DNA of 50,094 nt, from the NCBI GenBank assembly GCA_020847545.1, contig JADLBV010000032.1:1-50094 (forward strand), given 5' to 3'. The notes below the pieces were generated by a model. It was not told the origin of the DNA. It did not search any database and was given only the letters and a program-made list of their open reading frames with translations. Positions 18,843 to 27,063 of the stretch are shown piece after piece. Position 1 is the first letter of the stretch, and every line of letters starts with the position of its first letter. A program made the position numbers and the translations under genes. Origin of the DNA: Phycisphaerales bacterium. Its GTDB lineage: Bacteria > Planctomycetota > Phycisphaerae > Tepidisphaerales > Tepidisphaeraceae.

Positions 18843-19466
18843 TTATTGCACGTTTTCGATCTCGAACATCCGATCCGTCAACTGATTGTACTTGCGTGTC
18901 TCCGCGTGGCCGTCAGGAAAAACCAGATTCACCCCATCCATATGCACACGGTAGACTCCTCCCGCCAGCGCGGCTTCGTTGGCGCCGTACCCATTGTTGT
19001 AATTCCATGCCGCGCCGGGGTTGCCGACCCAGTAACTCGCCCAGTATTGCGAACAGAAAAACCAGTAGGCATCCGCCATCATGATAACGCCACCCTTGAC
19101 TTTGTTGGCGGGTTGGTGATTGAGCCGAAGGTTATAGCCGTAATTCCAACCTTTAATGCCCCAAAGCAAGTATCCCTCCCATGAGGGGCAATGCATCAAT
19201 TTTTCGTTGTTGTTGACGTATTTATTGATGCGAAACCACCAGCCGCCTTCCAAAGATCCGTTGTTATACGGGTAATAGACCGCACGGTTATCGTTCAGAT
19301 ACATGACCGTCGACATTCCCAGTTGATGCAGGTTGCTAAGGCATTGCGTTGTCTGTGCCTGTCGGCGCGCCCGGCTCAGCGCGGGCATCAGGATACTGAT
19401 CAGAAGGGCTATAATGCCGATGACGACCAGCAATTCCACCAATGTAAATGCTTTGCGTCGATTCAT
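18843..19466 (-). CDS. Prepilin-type protein with H-X9-DG C-terminus (cluster 1)
   Basis: 207 aa. N-terminal type IV prepilin/pseudopilin signal: short basic leader MNRRK, then [19 protein letters not shown] with the methylated Phe and conserved Glu5, cleavable by prepilin peptidase. A soluble domain rich in aromatic and Asn residues follows (IKGWNYGYNLRLNHQPANK). Near the C-terminus HMDGVNLVFPDG gives the exact H-X9-DG spacing seen in large planctomycete families. Probably exposed by a type II/IV-pilus-like system. It sits between a PEP-CTERM gene and a secreted glycan enzyme; the equivalent gene in the second cluster is at 43156-44019. Confidence 0.85.
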   Translation of the reverse strand: MNRRKAFTLVELLVVIGIIALLISILMPALSRARRQAQTTQCLSNLHQLGMSTVMYLNDNRAVYYPYNNGSLEGGWWFRINKYVNNNEKLMHCPSWEGYLLWGIKGWNYGYNLRLNHQPANKVKGGVIMMADAYWFFCSQYWASYWVGNPGAAWNYNNGYGANEAALAGGVYRVHMDGVNLVFPDGHAETRKYNQLTDRMFEIENVQ

Positions 19467-19490
19467 ATCAATGTCCTTTCTGCCCCGGCA

Positions 19491-19522
19491 GATCCCTCTC
19501 CCAATACCATGGGAGAGGGATC
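19491..19522 (-). promoter_or_regulatory. Intercistronic hairpin between PEP-CTERM and prepilin-like genes
   Basis: A perfect 13-bp stem (GATCCCTCTCCCA at 19491-19503 with its complement at 19510-19522) and a 6-nt loop. No T-run follows on the minus strand, so it looks more like an mRNA stabiliser or processing site than an intrinsic terminator. Confidence 0.6.
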
Positions 19523-19545
19523 GGTGAAGGTACTTTTCTCAATGC

Positions 19546-20337
19546 TCAAGCCTTCCGTCTCCGGAGCATCAATAAACCACCCGTTGCAAGCAGCCCCAAC
19601 GAAGCCGGCTCCGGAACGGGTGAGTATTCGATCACCAACGTCGGCCGCCAGGCGTCGGTGGCGTTGGCCTTGCCCGCCCAGTTGAGGTTCGCGCTGTTGG
19701 TACCGGATGAGGGTATCACCGCGAAGCCGCGATTCTCAGCACCGCCATACCAGCCGTCCACCAGCGACGTGACATCGAACGACAAATTCTTTCCCGGCAG
19801 ATTTGTCCCATACCCTGCGGTCGAGGCCGAGTCAATCACCGGCTGGCCGGCCATGGTGATCCCGTCGCCCGTGCCGGAGGGCCCGGAGAACGGAGCATCG
19901 CTGGCGTTCCACTTCACTCCGGGACCAGGGCTGGTCTGGGCGTAGTAGAACGAAACCTGACCTTCATTCCACTGCACCGTTGGATCCTTAACCACCCAGG
20001 TCTGCGCACTACCGTTTCCCCATTGAGATCCGTTGGCAAATGTCATCACCAGCGTGGCTGAATTGATGGTCGCCCCGCCTGGCAGGCCGGAAATATCAAA
20101 TCCAACCACCGTGCCCAGGCCTAACCCGCCGAGTGTTGAATAGGCATAAAGATTATCATTTAGATTGTCGTAGGCGTTGGCTTTGCTGGGAGTTTTCATC
20201 TGCGCATCATCGCGCGTACCAGCATATCCATCCAACCCCTCTCGCAACGTCAAAGTCGCCGCGAAGCTGGATGCCGCGCCAAACATCCCCACCGAAACCG
20301 CCGCACAGACCAAAGACCGACTCAAAATCGTAGACAT
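19546..20337 (-). CDS. PEP-CTERM protein, DNRLRE-like beta-sandwich (cluster 1)
   Basis: 263 aa. The ATG at 20337 is preceded by GGAGGAGTT, an excellent ribosome site. Signal peptide (residues 1-25, ending SSFAA), then one DNRLRE-like carbohydrate-binding-type domain: LTLREGLDGYAGTRDDAQ, VVGFDISGLPGGATINSATL, LSFDVTSLVDGWYGG and AWRPTLVIEY. The C-terminus SPVPEPASLGLLATGGLLML, then basic residues, is a textbook PEP-CTERM sorting signal, processed by exosortase and associated with extracellular polysaccharide. First structural gene after the GntR/LacI regulator. Likely a surface or matrix-associated glycan-binding protein; this is inference. Confidence 0.88.
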   Translation of the reverse strand: MSTILSRSLVCAAVSVGMFGAASSFAATLTLREGLDGYAGTRDDAQMKTPSKANAYDNLNDNLYAYSTLGGLGLGTVVGFDISGLPGGATINSATLVMTFANGSQWGNGSAQTWVVKDPTVQWNEGQVSFYYAQTSPGPGVKWNASDAPFSGPSGTGDGITMAGQPVIDSASTAGYGTNLPGKNLSFDVTSLVDGWYGGAENRGFAVIPSSGTNSANLNWAGKANATDAWRPTLVIEYSPVPEPASLGLLATGGLLMLRRRKA

Positions 20338-20424
20338 AACTCCTCCAGAAAGTGATAGAAAATTTGTGAATACCATTTCAATAGACGACTCAAAACAACA
20401 TGCAATTACGGAATTTGAAGTTCG

Positions 20425-21558
20425 TTATATTCCCTCCATTGAAAAACCCGGCGGGCAGGACGAACCCCGCACGATCAGTTCCGGAGCAACCCGTTGTTGC
20501 AGCCGTGCTTCCGGGCGTCCTTCAAGGTGGTCCAGGATTGTTTCGAAAAGCCGACGAACGGCCGTGTCGATTGGCTGACGGACCACCGTCACCGGTGGTT
20601 CATAGACCCTCGATTCCAGCACATCATCGTAGGAAATAAGGCTGATATCCGCTGGCACCCGCTTGCCCAGCAGGTCCAAGGCCACCTTGACCGGTGACAG
20701 CCAGTTGCCATCGCCCACGAAGATCGCGGTGGGGGGGGTGTCGCATTGCATCCATTGCGTCACCACGGATCGGATCGGGCCATATTCCGTCTCAGTATGC
20801 TGGACCATCCGATCCGACCAGATGCACCCCGCCTGGCGCATAACCGCCATGAACGCATCCTGGCGCAACCTGGAATGGCCGTTTCGATATTGATATTCCG
20901 TTGGCACCAGCATCGCTATCCGTCGGTGCCCAAGGTGCAACAGATAGCGCGTCCCCTGACGCACCCCATCCACATCATCCACAAAAACCTGCGGGATCGT
21001 TTTGCTGGACAATTCGGCCGCCAGCGCCACGATCAAGCGATCCCCCTTGCCAAGCATCTCCAGAAACCCTCGACATTGGCGGGAAAAGGGCATAATGACA
21101 CTGGCGTCGGCACGCACCTGACGCAACATTTCGCGGTCAACGTCCTCCTGGCCCGTAAAGTCCGCCAGACGACAGTCGATCCGGAATGGCCGACGCATCA
21201 ACTGGGAATGCATCTCGATACGTTGCAGGAAATTGGTTGCGTATTCATTGGCATAAAGCTTGTTGGTGTTGTCGATGATGACATCGATCACAACGGGCGT
21301 CCGGCCAACGTGCCGCTCTTCCCGCTCCCTCACCATGGTTCCCTTGCCGGCGATCTTGATGACCAATCCCTCTTCCGCCAGCCGGGCCAGCATCTCGCGT
21401 ACCGCCCACCGGCTGATGCCGTGTTGCTGGGCGATTTCCTTCTCGCTGGGCAGCATTGAACCGGCTGTATTGTGATTTTCCTTGATTTGCTTTTGGAACT
21501 GAGCCAGAAGCTCCCCGTATACCGCGTTTGTGTTGGAGATGGGTTTAATGTTGGCCAT
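20425..21558 (-). CDS. Transcriptional regulator, GntR HTH with LacI-type sensor (AraR-like)
   Basis: 377 aa. N-terminal winged helix of GntR type (about residues 15-78: MLPSEKEIAQQHGISRWAVR, then AEEGLVIKIAGKGTMV) fused to a LacI/periplasmic-binding-protein-like effector domain (about 90-360: PQVFVDDVDGVRQGTRYLLH, HRRIAMLV, ISLISYDDVLESR, TVVRQPIDTAVRRLFE). This is the AraR architecture: a sugar releases the repressor from DNA. It leads the minus-strand cluster ending at 15010. An AraR-like palindrome sits inside its own promoter, suggesting autorepression. The -10 is only 9 nt before the ATG, so the mRNA would be almost leaderless. The effector sugar is unknown. Confidence 0.88.
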   Translation of the reverse strand: MANIKPISNTNAVYGELLAQFQKQIKENHNTAGSMLPSEKEIAQQHGISRWAVREMLARLAEEGLVIKIAGKGTMVREREERHVGRTPVVIDVIIDNTNKLYANEYATNFLQRIEMHSQLMRRPFRIDCRLADFTGQEDVDREMLRQVRADASVIMPFSRQCRGFLEMLGKGDRLIVALAAELSSKTIPQVFVDDVDGVRQGTRYLLHLGHRRIAMLVPTEYQYRNGHSRLRQDAFMAVMRQAGCIWSDRMVQHTETEYGPIRSVVTQWMQCDTPPTAIFVGDGNWLSPVKVALDLLGKRVPADISLISYDDVLESRVYEPPVTVVRQPIDTAVRRLFETILDHLEGRPEARLQQRVAPELIVRGSSCPPGFSMEGI

Positions 21559-21567
21559 TACAGATCA

Positions 21568-21595
21568 AATATACACACATGTACGGACATGTCAA
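21568..21595 (-). promoter_or_regulatory. Promoter with embedded AraR-like operator
   Basis: On the minus strand TTGACA (21595-21590), a 16-nt spacer and TATATT (21573-21568). The near-palindrome ACATGTACGGACATGT (21577-21592, 7 of 8 pairs) spans the spacer and part of the -35, so a bound repressor would block polymerase. The core resembles the TGTACGTACA-type core of AraR sites. Confidence 0.65.
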
Positions 21596-21698
21596 GAGGA
21601 ATATAGTATAAAATAGACGATATGTAAATTTTAAGATAGAACCTGTCCGAATATGTGGACGATGGCATGGTGAGCCAAATGCCCGTAAACTTCACGTC

Positions 21699-22466
21699 AT
21701 GGAGCATGTTGAAGGCCGGGAATCGGTTTTGGCCGCGTTGGGGGCGTTTCAGCGGCGGTTTCAGGTCATATTGATTCGTCACGGCATACATCAGGAGAAG
21801 ATCCAGGACATTTTGGATCTGGCGGCCGAGCGAAATGTGCCGGTGCAAATCGTCGATTCGACACAATTAAATGATCTTGCTCATGGTTCCTCCCACGGCG
21901 GGGTGTTGGCGATCTGTTCGCCCAAGCCGCGAACGACGCCGGATGAGCTGTTTGAACAGTTGCGACAATTGAGCCGTCCACCCTTGCTGTTGTTGCTGGA
22001 AGGGGTTGATGATGCCCGGAATCTGGGGTTTACGTTGCGAACGGCCGAGGCGTTGGGCGTCCATGCGGTGATGATCAAGCGGCATTTGTGGGACTTTGAT
22101 CCGGTTGAAGTCGCCCGGCCTGCATCGGGAGCATATGAACGCCTGCCGCTGGTGCAGGTGGATGATGTGAAAGTGATAGAGGAGCTTCAACGGATGGGGT
22201 TGCGGCTGTTTGGCTGTGTCGCGGGGGCCAAACGGACGATGTACGATGTCGATCTGACCGGTGGCACGATCATCGCCATCGGCGGCGAAAAACGGGGCCT
22301 CAGCGGGGCGGTTCGGTCAATCTGCGACAGGTTGATCACCATTCCCACGGCCGGCGGGGCAAGCTCGCTGTCATTGACCCACGCCGCCGCGATTGTGCTG
22401 GGCGAGGTGTTTCGCCAGCGGCGATTCAAGTCGCTTCACGATGCCGAACAAGTTGCTCAAGAATGA
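21699..22466 (+). CDS. TrmH/SpoU-family RNA 2'-O-methyltransferase (RlmB-like)
   Basis: 255 aa. An N-terminal substrate-binding domain (GRESVLAALGAFQRRF, HGSSHGGVLA) precedes a SPOUT/trefoil-knot domain with the three SpoU motifs: GVDDARNLGFTLRTAEALG, IIAIGGEKRGLSGAVRSICD and IPTAGGASSLSLTHAAAIVL. Members methylate ribose 2'-OH in rRNA or tRNA using SAM; RlmB-type enzymes target 23S rRNA G2251. The exact target cannot be read here. The last 10 bp overlap the convergent ceramidase-like gene. Confidence 0.87.
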   Translation: MEHVEGRESVLAALGAFQRRFQVILIRHGIHQEKIQDILDLAAERNVPVQIVDSTQLNDLAHGSSHGGVLAICSPKPRTTPDELFEQLRQLSRPPLLLLLEGVDDARNLGFTLRTAEALGVHAVMIKRHLWDFDPVEVARPASGAYERLPLVQVDDVKVIEELQRMGLRLFGCVAGAKRTMYDVDLTGGTIIAIGGEKRGLSGAVRSICDRLITIPTAGGASSLSLTHAAAIVLGEVFRQRRFKSLHDAEQVAQE

Positions 22467-23878
22467 GTCCCAGATGGTCGCTGATCAGCCGACGGTTTTT
22501 TGGAACCAACCAGCGCATCACCCGTTGTCATCGATTGATTTTGAAAGATTGAATATGCTTCCGGCAGAAACGGGCTTTGCCAGGATGAATAGAGGTGCGG
22601 ATGGCATTTTTCCCCGGGCACCAGGTAGCCGCCCGAACCATTGACCAGGTTTATGGCCGCGACAAAGTGGTCCGGCCAGCGTTGTCGAAGGGCGATTTGC
22701 CATTGTGAATAGGCTTCGTTGGGATGGCCAAACAGCAGGGCGTTGCCGATGCGCCAGGCCCACAGTGGCATTTCACATGCCGCACCTTTGCCCATGAATT
22801 GGACCAATTGCATCTGTCGCCGAAGCCGCTCGCGCATCGCCGGGTCGGTGCATCGAGCAAGTTTCTCGGAGATTTCGGCCGGGCTGGGCTGCGGTTTGGT
22901 CGCAAGGGCGATGCGCGCTTCGATTGCCTCCACGGTGGAGTCGATCTGTGAGGGATGATCAGTCCACACACCAAGGCGAGCGCCGGATTCCACGACCCGA
23001 TCAAAATGGAGCGACTGTCCGGCCGGGCGCATTCCAGAGAGTGTTGCCAGCACCGCATATCCAAGCATGGCGCCGTTGCGATCGGCGACAGTGGTATCGC
23101 CGACATACTGTGCCGCCGGCGCCAAGTCGCCTGATGCGCCCTGCAAAAACAGACAAGGCGCCTGTGTCTCGGTCTCCACTGTCTGCCGCATTGCGCCGAC
23201 ATAATCCGGCGAGATCAGCCTGTTGTCCCATGCCAGCGTTGTGGGGTGACAGGCGTAATTGACGATCGTCGCGATTGTCCGCAGGCTTTCCCGGCAGGTA
23301 ATGCGCCCGACCAGAAGCGTTGAATCACTGGGGATGGATGGATTGAATCCGACCACGAATTTATCGGGATCGATTGGATCGCGCATGTCCCGGTTGGTCG
23401 CCAGATCGCACAATCCATATTTCCAGTCCAAAAATGCGGGTTTTGCCTGATGGGTTGCCTCGCGGGCCGCATCAAGAATCAGCGGCCCCAATCCACGGAT
23501 ATAAGGCTCGATCAATGCTCCGCCGGCTTCATCGCATTCGTCCAGAAAGAGCGACGGGCCCGCATGGGTGTGTGACAGGCAGATCATGACGCGGCTGGAA
23601 TCGATTGACAGTCCGTTCAACACCTCGCCGCGAAGAATCCATTCGGTTGACGGCGATTTGAACCATCCAAGATCGATCGCAACCAGTATCAGCGGTGGAG
23701 ATTCGCCGGCGCGGATCGAAAGCACTGTTGCGGTCAGCGGTCGATGGATTCCCTCGGCGGCTGTGTGTGTTGCCGCGCCCCAGTTGCGGGAATGGATGCC
23801 CGGCGGCGGGGTGATGTCCCGTCGGGCCACGCCGATTCGCCCGGCGAATGTCCGATCCATTGCTGGCGCGTTCATCAT
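22457..23878 (-). CDS. Neutral/alkaline ceramidase-like hydrolase
   Basis: 473 aa. Resembles the N-terminal metal-binding domain of neutral/alkaline non-lysosomal ceramidases: GRIGVARRDITPPPGI, a Zn-type CLSHTHAGPSL, and VNYACHPTTLAWDNRLISPD. The C-terminal region ends GYLVPGEKCHPHLYSSWQSP. No signal peptide, so a true secreted ceramidase role is doubtful. In planctomycetes such proteins commonly sit in carbohydrate operons, where the real substrate is unknown. The start ATGATG overlaps the SDR stop codon, so the two are translationally coupled in the DgoD-like operon. Confidence 0.75.
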   Translation of the reverse strand: MMNAPAMDRTFAGRIGVARRDITPPPGIHSRNWGAATHTAAEGIHRPLTATVLSIRAGESPPLILVAIDLGWFKSPSTEWILRGEVLNGLSIDSSRVMICLSHTHAGPSLFLDECDEAGGALIEPYIRGLGPLILDAAREATHQAKPAFLDWKYGLCDLATNRDMRDPIDPDKFVVGFNPSIPSDSTLLVGRITCRESLRTIATIVNYACHPTTLAWDNRLISPDYVGAMRQTVETETQAPCLFLQGASGDLAPAAQYVGDTTVADRNGAMLGYAVLATLSGMRPAGQSLHFDRVVESGARLGVWTDHPSQIDSTVEAIEARIALATKPQPSPAEISEKLARCTDPAMRERLRRQMQLVQFMGKGAACEMPLWAWRIGNALLFGHPNEAYSQWQIALRQRWPDHFVAAINLVNGSGGYLVPGEKCHPHLYSSWQSPFLPEAYSIFQNQSMTTGDALVGSKKPSADQRPSGTHS

Positions 23879-24699
23879 CGCTCATCTTTCCGCAGCGTTG
23901 CCGCGTTGGTCAGGGACAATCCACCATCCATCAGGATCGAGGTTCCGGTCATGTGCCGGTTGGCCGGGTCGCAAAGATGAGCGACTTGAAAGGCCACTTC
24001 CGCCGGTGAGATCAGCCGGCCGACGGGCACGGTCTTCAGGCTTGATACGCGTAGTTGGGGGTTTTCGCGCCAGACGGCCGCGGTGAGGCCGGCATCCACA
24101 TATCCGGGCGCCACCTCGTTGACGAGGATGTCGAATTCGGCCAGTTCCAGTGCCATCGTCTTGCAGAGCATCCGCAGCGCTGCCTTTGATGCGCAATAGG
24201 CCGGGATATGGACGTGGGGGGAGTGCGCGGCCCAACTGCCTATGAAAACCACCCGTCCGGGCCGCTGATGCGCCCGCAATCGCAGGATGGCCGCCTGCGC
24301 CAGATGAAACGCCCCATCCAGATTGACGCGAAGGTCGCGGCTCCATTGCGCCGGTGACATTTCACAGGTTGGCACCAGGGTGACGACGGCGGCGTTGGGG
24401 ATGATCAGTGTGGGAGGCCCCAGGTCCGACTCGACCCTCTCCACCCATTGTCCGACCTGCTGCCAGTCGGTGACATCGACCTGGTCATAGCGGCTTCGAC
24501 GGCCGGTTGGATTCAAATTGTCCAAAAACGGCCGGGCATCCGCTGCAGGTTTGATGTCCCCCAATGCGACAGCGGCGCCGCGGCCAGCCAGTTCGACCGC
24601 GATGGCCGATCCAATGTCGCCAAGGCCGCCGCTGATGATGGCCACTTGCCCGGCCAGATTCTGATCCCGATTAACGCTGGATGGCTTGGTTGGATTCAT
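23875..24699 (-). CDS. Short-chain dehydrogenase/reductase
   Basis: 274 aa. Rossmann-fold NAD(P)-dependent oxidoreductase: cofactor loop SGGLGDIGSAIAVEL (a TGxxxGIG variant starting with Ser), NAAVV, active-site Ser in VVFIGSWAAHSP, the YCASK catalytic Tyr/Lys pair and PGYVDAGL. Acidic or polar residues after strand 2 (ALGDIKPA) suggest NAD preference, which is inference. The start codon shares one base with the stop of the upstream dehydratase gene (TAATG), and its stop overlaps the next start. Likely oxidises or reduces a sugar or sugar-acid intermediate of the same pathway. Confidence 0.88.
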   Translation of the reverse strand: MNPTKPSSVNRDQNLAGQVAIISGGLGDIGSAIAVELAGRGAAVALGDIKPAADARPFLDNLNPTGRRSRYDQVDVTDWQQVGQWVERVESDLGPPTLIIPNAAVVTLVPTCEMSPAQWSRDLRVNLDGAFHLAQAAILRLRAHQRPGRVVFIGSWAAHSPHVHIPAYCASKAALRMLCKTMALELAEFDILVNEVAPGYVDAGLTAAVWRENPQLRVSSLKTVPVGRLISPAEVAFQVAHLCDPANRHMTGTSILMDGGLSLTNAATLRKDER

Positions 24700-25877
24700 T
24701 ACCAGTCTCCCACGCTTCCATCAGAGTAAAACGACCGCTGGAGCACCTCCTGCTGGAACGGATGCTCCCTCACGATCGCCTCGTTGATCTCAATTCCCAG
24801 CCCTGGCCGCTGTGATGGGCGGACGATCCGTCCCCTGGGTTCCACGGTAAATCCCTCGCTGACCACATCCTGCCGCCAGGGGACATCCTGATGAACGCTT
24901 TCGCAGATGATGTAGCTGGGCGTGGCGAATCCAAGCTCCAGTGAGGCCGCGGTGCTGACCGGGCCTTGAGGGTTGTGCGGCGCCAATGCCATTCGATACG
25001 CCTCGGCCATCGCGGCGATCCGGCGCGCCTCGCTCAGACCGCCGCAATGTGTGATGTCCGGCTGCAGGACGCTGGCGGCCCGTTTTTCCAGCAATTCGCG
25101 GAACCCATGCTGTGAGATCATCCGTTCGCCGGTGGCGATGGGTGTCTTGACCGCGCGCTGAACCTCGGCGATGCCGTCGATCGATTCCGGCCAGCAGGGT
25201 TCCTCAAACCAGTACAGGTTGTAAGGCTCCAGCGCCTTGGCAAACAACAGCCCCATTCGCGGGCTGGGTCGGGCATGACAGTCCACCATGATGTCGATGT
25301 CATCACCCACCGCATCGCGCATGGCCGCGACGCATTTTTCGGCGTATCGAATCGGCCGCATCCCCTCCAGCGGCATGGTTTCCGGCACCGCCATCGTCTT
25401 GAAGGCCGTGAAGCCATCTTCGACGGCGCGCCGCGCCAGATCGGCGAATCGTGCGGCGTCGGCCGGGCTGGTCTGGTAAAAATCCTCCATCTTTCCGCCG
25501 CCCAGATGACTGTAAAGACGCACATGGTCGCGCACGGGTCCGCCCCAGAGTTTGTGACACGGCACGCCCAGAAACTTTCCCAGGATGTCCCACAGCGCGA
25601 TGTCGATGCCGCTGATGGCCGTGCCGCGGACGATGCCGTTGCCATGCCAGAAGTGCTGGCGGTACATCATCTGCCAGAGATGCTCGATGCGCGTGGGGTC
25701 CTGACCGATCAAGAGCTGGCTGATGTCCTCGATGGCGCTGACAACGGCGCGCGTATGCCATTCCAGCGTGGCCTCGCCCCAGCCGTACAGGCCATCCTGA
25801 TCGGTGATGACCTTGACGAAAATCCAGTTGCGCATACGCGCGTGACAGACATGCGACTCAATGGCCTTGATCTTCAT
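24699..25877 (-). CDS. Mandelate racemase/enolase-superfamily sugar-acid dehydratase (DgoD-like)
   Basis: 392 aa. Enolase-superfamily dehydratase close to D-galactonate dehydratase. The metal ligands are visible in [21 protein letters not shown] and IATGERMIS. Catalytic histidines are the one in DCHARPSP and the one in [34 protein letters not shown] is the barrel strand typical of the group. N-terminal capping domain [24 protein letters not shown]. It would remove water from an aldonic acid to give a 2-keto-3-deoxy acid. The ribosome site GAGGAGG is perfect. First structural gene after the GntR regulator; no KDG/KDPGal aldolase or kinase is in the window. Confidence 0.87.
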   Translation of the reverse strand: MKIKAIESHVCHARMRNWIFVKVITDQDGLYGWGEATLEWHTRAVVSAIEDISQLLIGQDPTRIEHLWQMMYRQHFWHGNGIVRGTAISGIDIALWDILGKFLGVPCHKLWGGPVRDHVRLYSHLGGGKMEDFYQTSPADAARFADLARRAVEDGFTAFKTMAVPETMPLEGMRPIRYAEKCVAAMRDAVGDDIDIMVDCHARPSPRMGLLFAKALEPYNLYWFEEPCWPESIDGIAEVQRAVKTPIATGERMISQHGFRELLEKRAASVLQPDITHCGGLSEARRIAAMAEAYRMALAPHNPQGPVSTAASLELGFATPSYIICESVHQDVPWRQDVVSEGFTVEPRGRIVRPSQRPGLGIEINEAIVREHPFQQEVLQRSFYSDGSVGDW

Positions 25878-25970
25878 GCATCCTCCTCAAAAGGTTGTTT
25901 GAGTCCGCGAAATCTCCGCCGCGTCTGGCCGTACCCACCACGCCGACCCGAAGTTGATTGGTTGTCTGTA

Positions 25971-26927
25971 TCAAGATGGCGACACCTGTTGAGTAAGCTC
26001 CATCACCTGCTTCAATACCGGATGCTGGCGCAGTAAATGTTCCTTCAACGCCAACTGGGCTTCCGGCAAATCACGAGCCAGGATCGCCTGCAGGATTCGG
26101 CGATGCTGATTTACGGTTTCGATTCCAGAAGTTCGGTCCATCACTTCCCATGAATATAAAAAGCGGTAATAGCGGCCGAAATTAGCTAAAAAATCCTGGA
26201 TGTATCGGTTTCGGCTGGCATCGATGATCCAGCCATGAAATCCATCATCCACCCGCGGCGGCTCGGCCGGGTCGGCCAAAACGACGTTGCCCGCCAGGAA
26301 TGTTTCCATGGCCGATCGCCCATCGGGTGTTTGCAATTTCTCCCAGCTTAGATTCAATGCCATGCACTCCAAAGCCTGCCGCACTGCCGTGAAATCATCC
26401 ATGTCTTTCTGGCGAAATGGCCGCAACCTCCATCCGCGCCGGGGGACATGCTCGATGACCCCCTGGCCCGCCAGCCGATGAAACGCCTCACGAACGGTGG
26501 TTGTGCTGACGGCGAATTGTCCGGCCATCACCTGTTCACGCACAAACATCTCTCGCCCTTCCAGGCTCTGTGTCACCAGATGCCGGCCAATCGCTTCGAC
26601 ATAATCCATCGGCGGATCAACAGATGTATGCTTTTCGTTGATCTCCTTCCGATGCGCTGATTTTCGATTTCGATGCTCAGATCCGAATTGAGAAGGGGTG
26701 GTGTGACGGTTGCTCCCGCATGGTCGCGCGGGTCTTGCAACCATCGAACCGGACCCGCGCTTTCCCATCAGGCCCTCATCCCTCAGCCGCTGTAGCGCCG
26801 TGCGCACCGGCCGGGTGCTGACGCGATAATGCTCCGCCAACCGCTCCAATGTCGGCTCGCAGGGCAAAGGCTCCCTCTTGGACAACAGCCCGCGCAAATC
26901 CTGCTCAATATACTGTGACCAGTTCAC
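25971..26927 (-). CDS. GntR/FadR-type regulator with two N-terminal HTH domains
   Basis: 318 aa. A first GntR-type winged helix at about residues 5-65 (EPTLERLAEHYRVSTRPVRT, DEGLMGKRGSGSMVARP), a charged linker (65-105), a second one at about 110-172 (EQVMAGQFAVSTTTVREAFH, QGVIEHVPRRGWRLRPF), then an FCD effector domain (180-310: FTAVRQALECMALNLS, HGWIIDASRNRYI, VNQHRRILQAILARDL, EHLLRQHP). FCD domains sense carboxylates, fitting the DgoD-like operon that follows after 93 nt. Starts with GTG at 26927, 8 nt after the -10, so the mRNA is predicted leaderless. A perfect palindrome overlaps its -35. Confidence 0.85.
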   Translation of the reverse strand: MNWSQYIEQDLRGLLSKREPLPCEPTLERLAEHYRVSTRPVRTALQRLRDEGLMGKRGSGSMVARPARPCGSNRHTTPSQFGSEHRNRKSAHRKEINEKHTSVDPPMDYVEAIGRHLVTQSLEGREMFVREQVMAGQFAVSTTTVREAFHRLAGQGVIEHVPRRGWRLRPFRQKDMDDFTAVRQALECMALNLSWEKLQTPDGRSAMETFLAGNVVLADPAEPPRVDDGFHGWIIDASRNRYIQDFLANFGRYYRFLYSWEVMDRTSGIETVNQHRRILQAILARDLPEAQLALKEHLLRQHPVLKQVMELTQQVSPS

Positions 26928-26935
26928 AAAATAAC

Positions 26936-26963
26936 ACTATAATGACATTATGTATAATGTCAA
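26936..26963 (-). promoter_or_regulatory. Promoter with palindromic operator for the tandem-HTH GntR gene
   Basis: On the minus strand TTGACA (26963-26958), 16-nt spacer, TATAGT (26941-26936). The inverted repeat TGACATTA...TAATGTCA (26943-26950 and 26955-26962, 4-nt centre) covers the -35 and most of the spacer. Autoregulation is likely. Confidence 0.7.
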
Positions 26964-26993
26964 ATTGACCGAATGAAACTTCACCCCGCCACA

Positions 26994-27022
26994 TTGCAAC
27001 GGCAAAATCCGTTTTGTAGGGT
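26994..27022 (+). promoter_or_regulatory. Putative promoter of the cytochrome/lrgAB unit
   Basis: TTGCAA (26994-26999), a 17-nt spacer and TAGGGT (27017-27022), directed at the gene starting at 27064. Match to consensus is moderate. Confidence 0.35.
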
Positions 27023-27063
27023 ATCTCACAGTCAGACTTGGCTCATGAAAGGTGCAATCGGTT

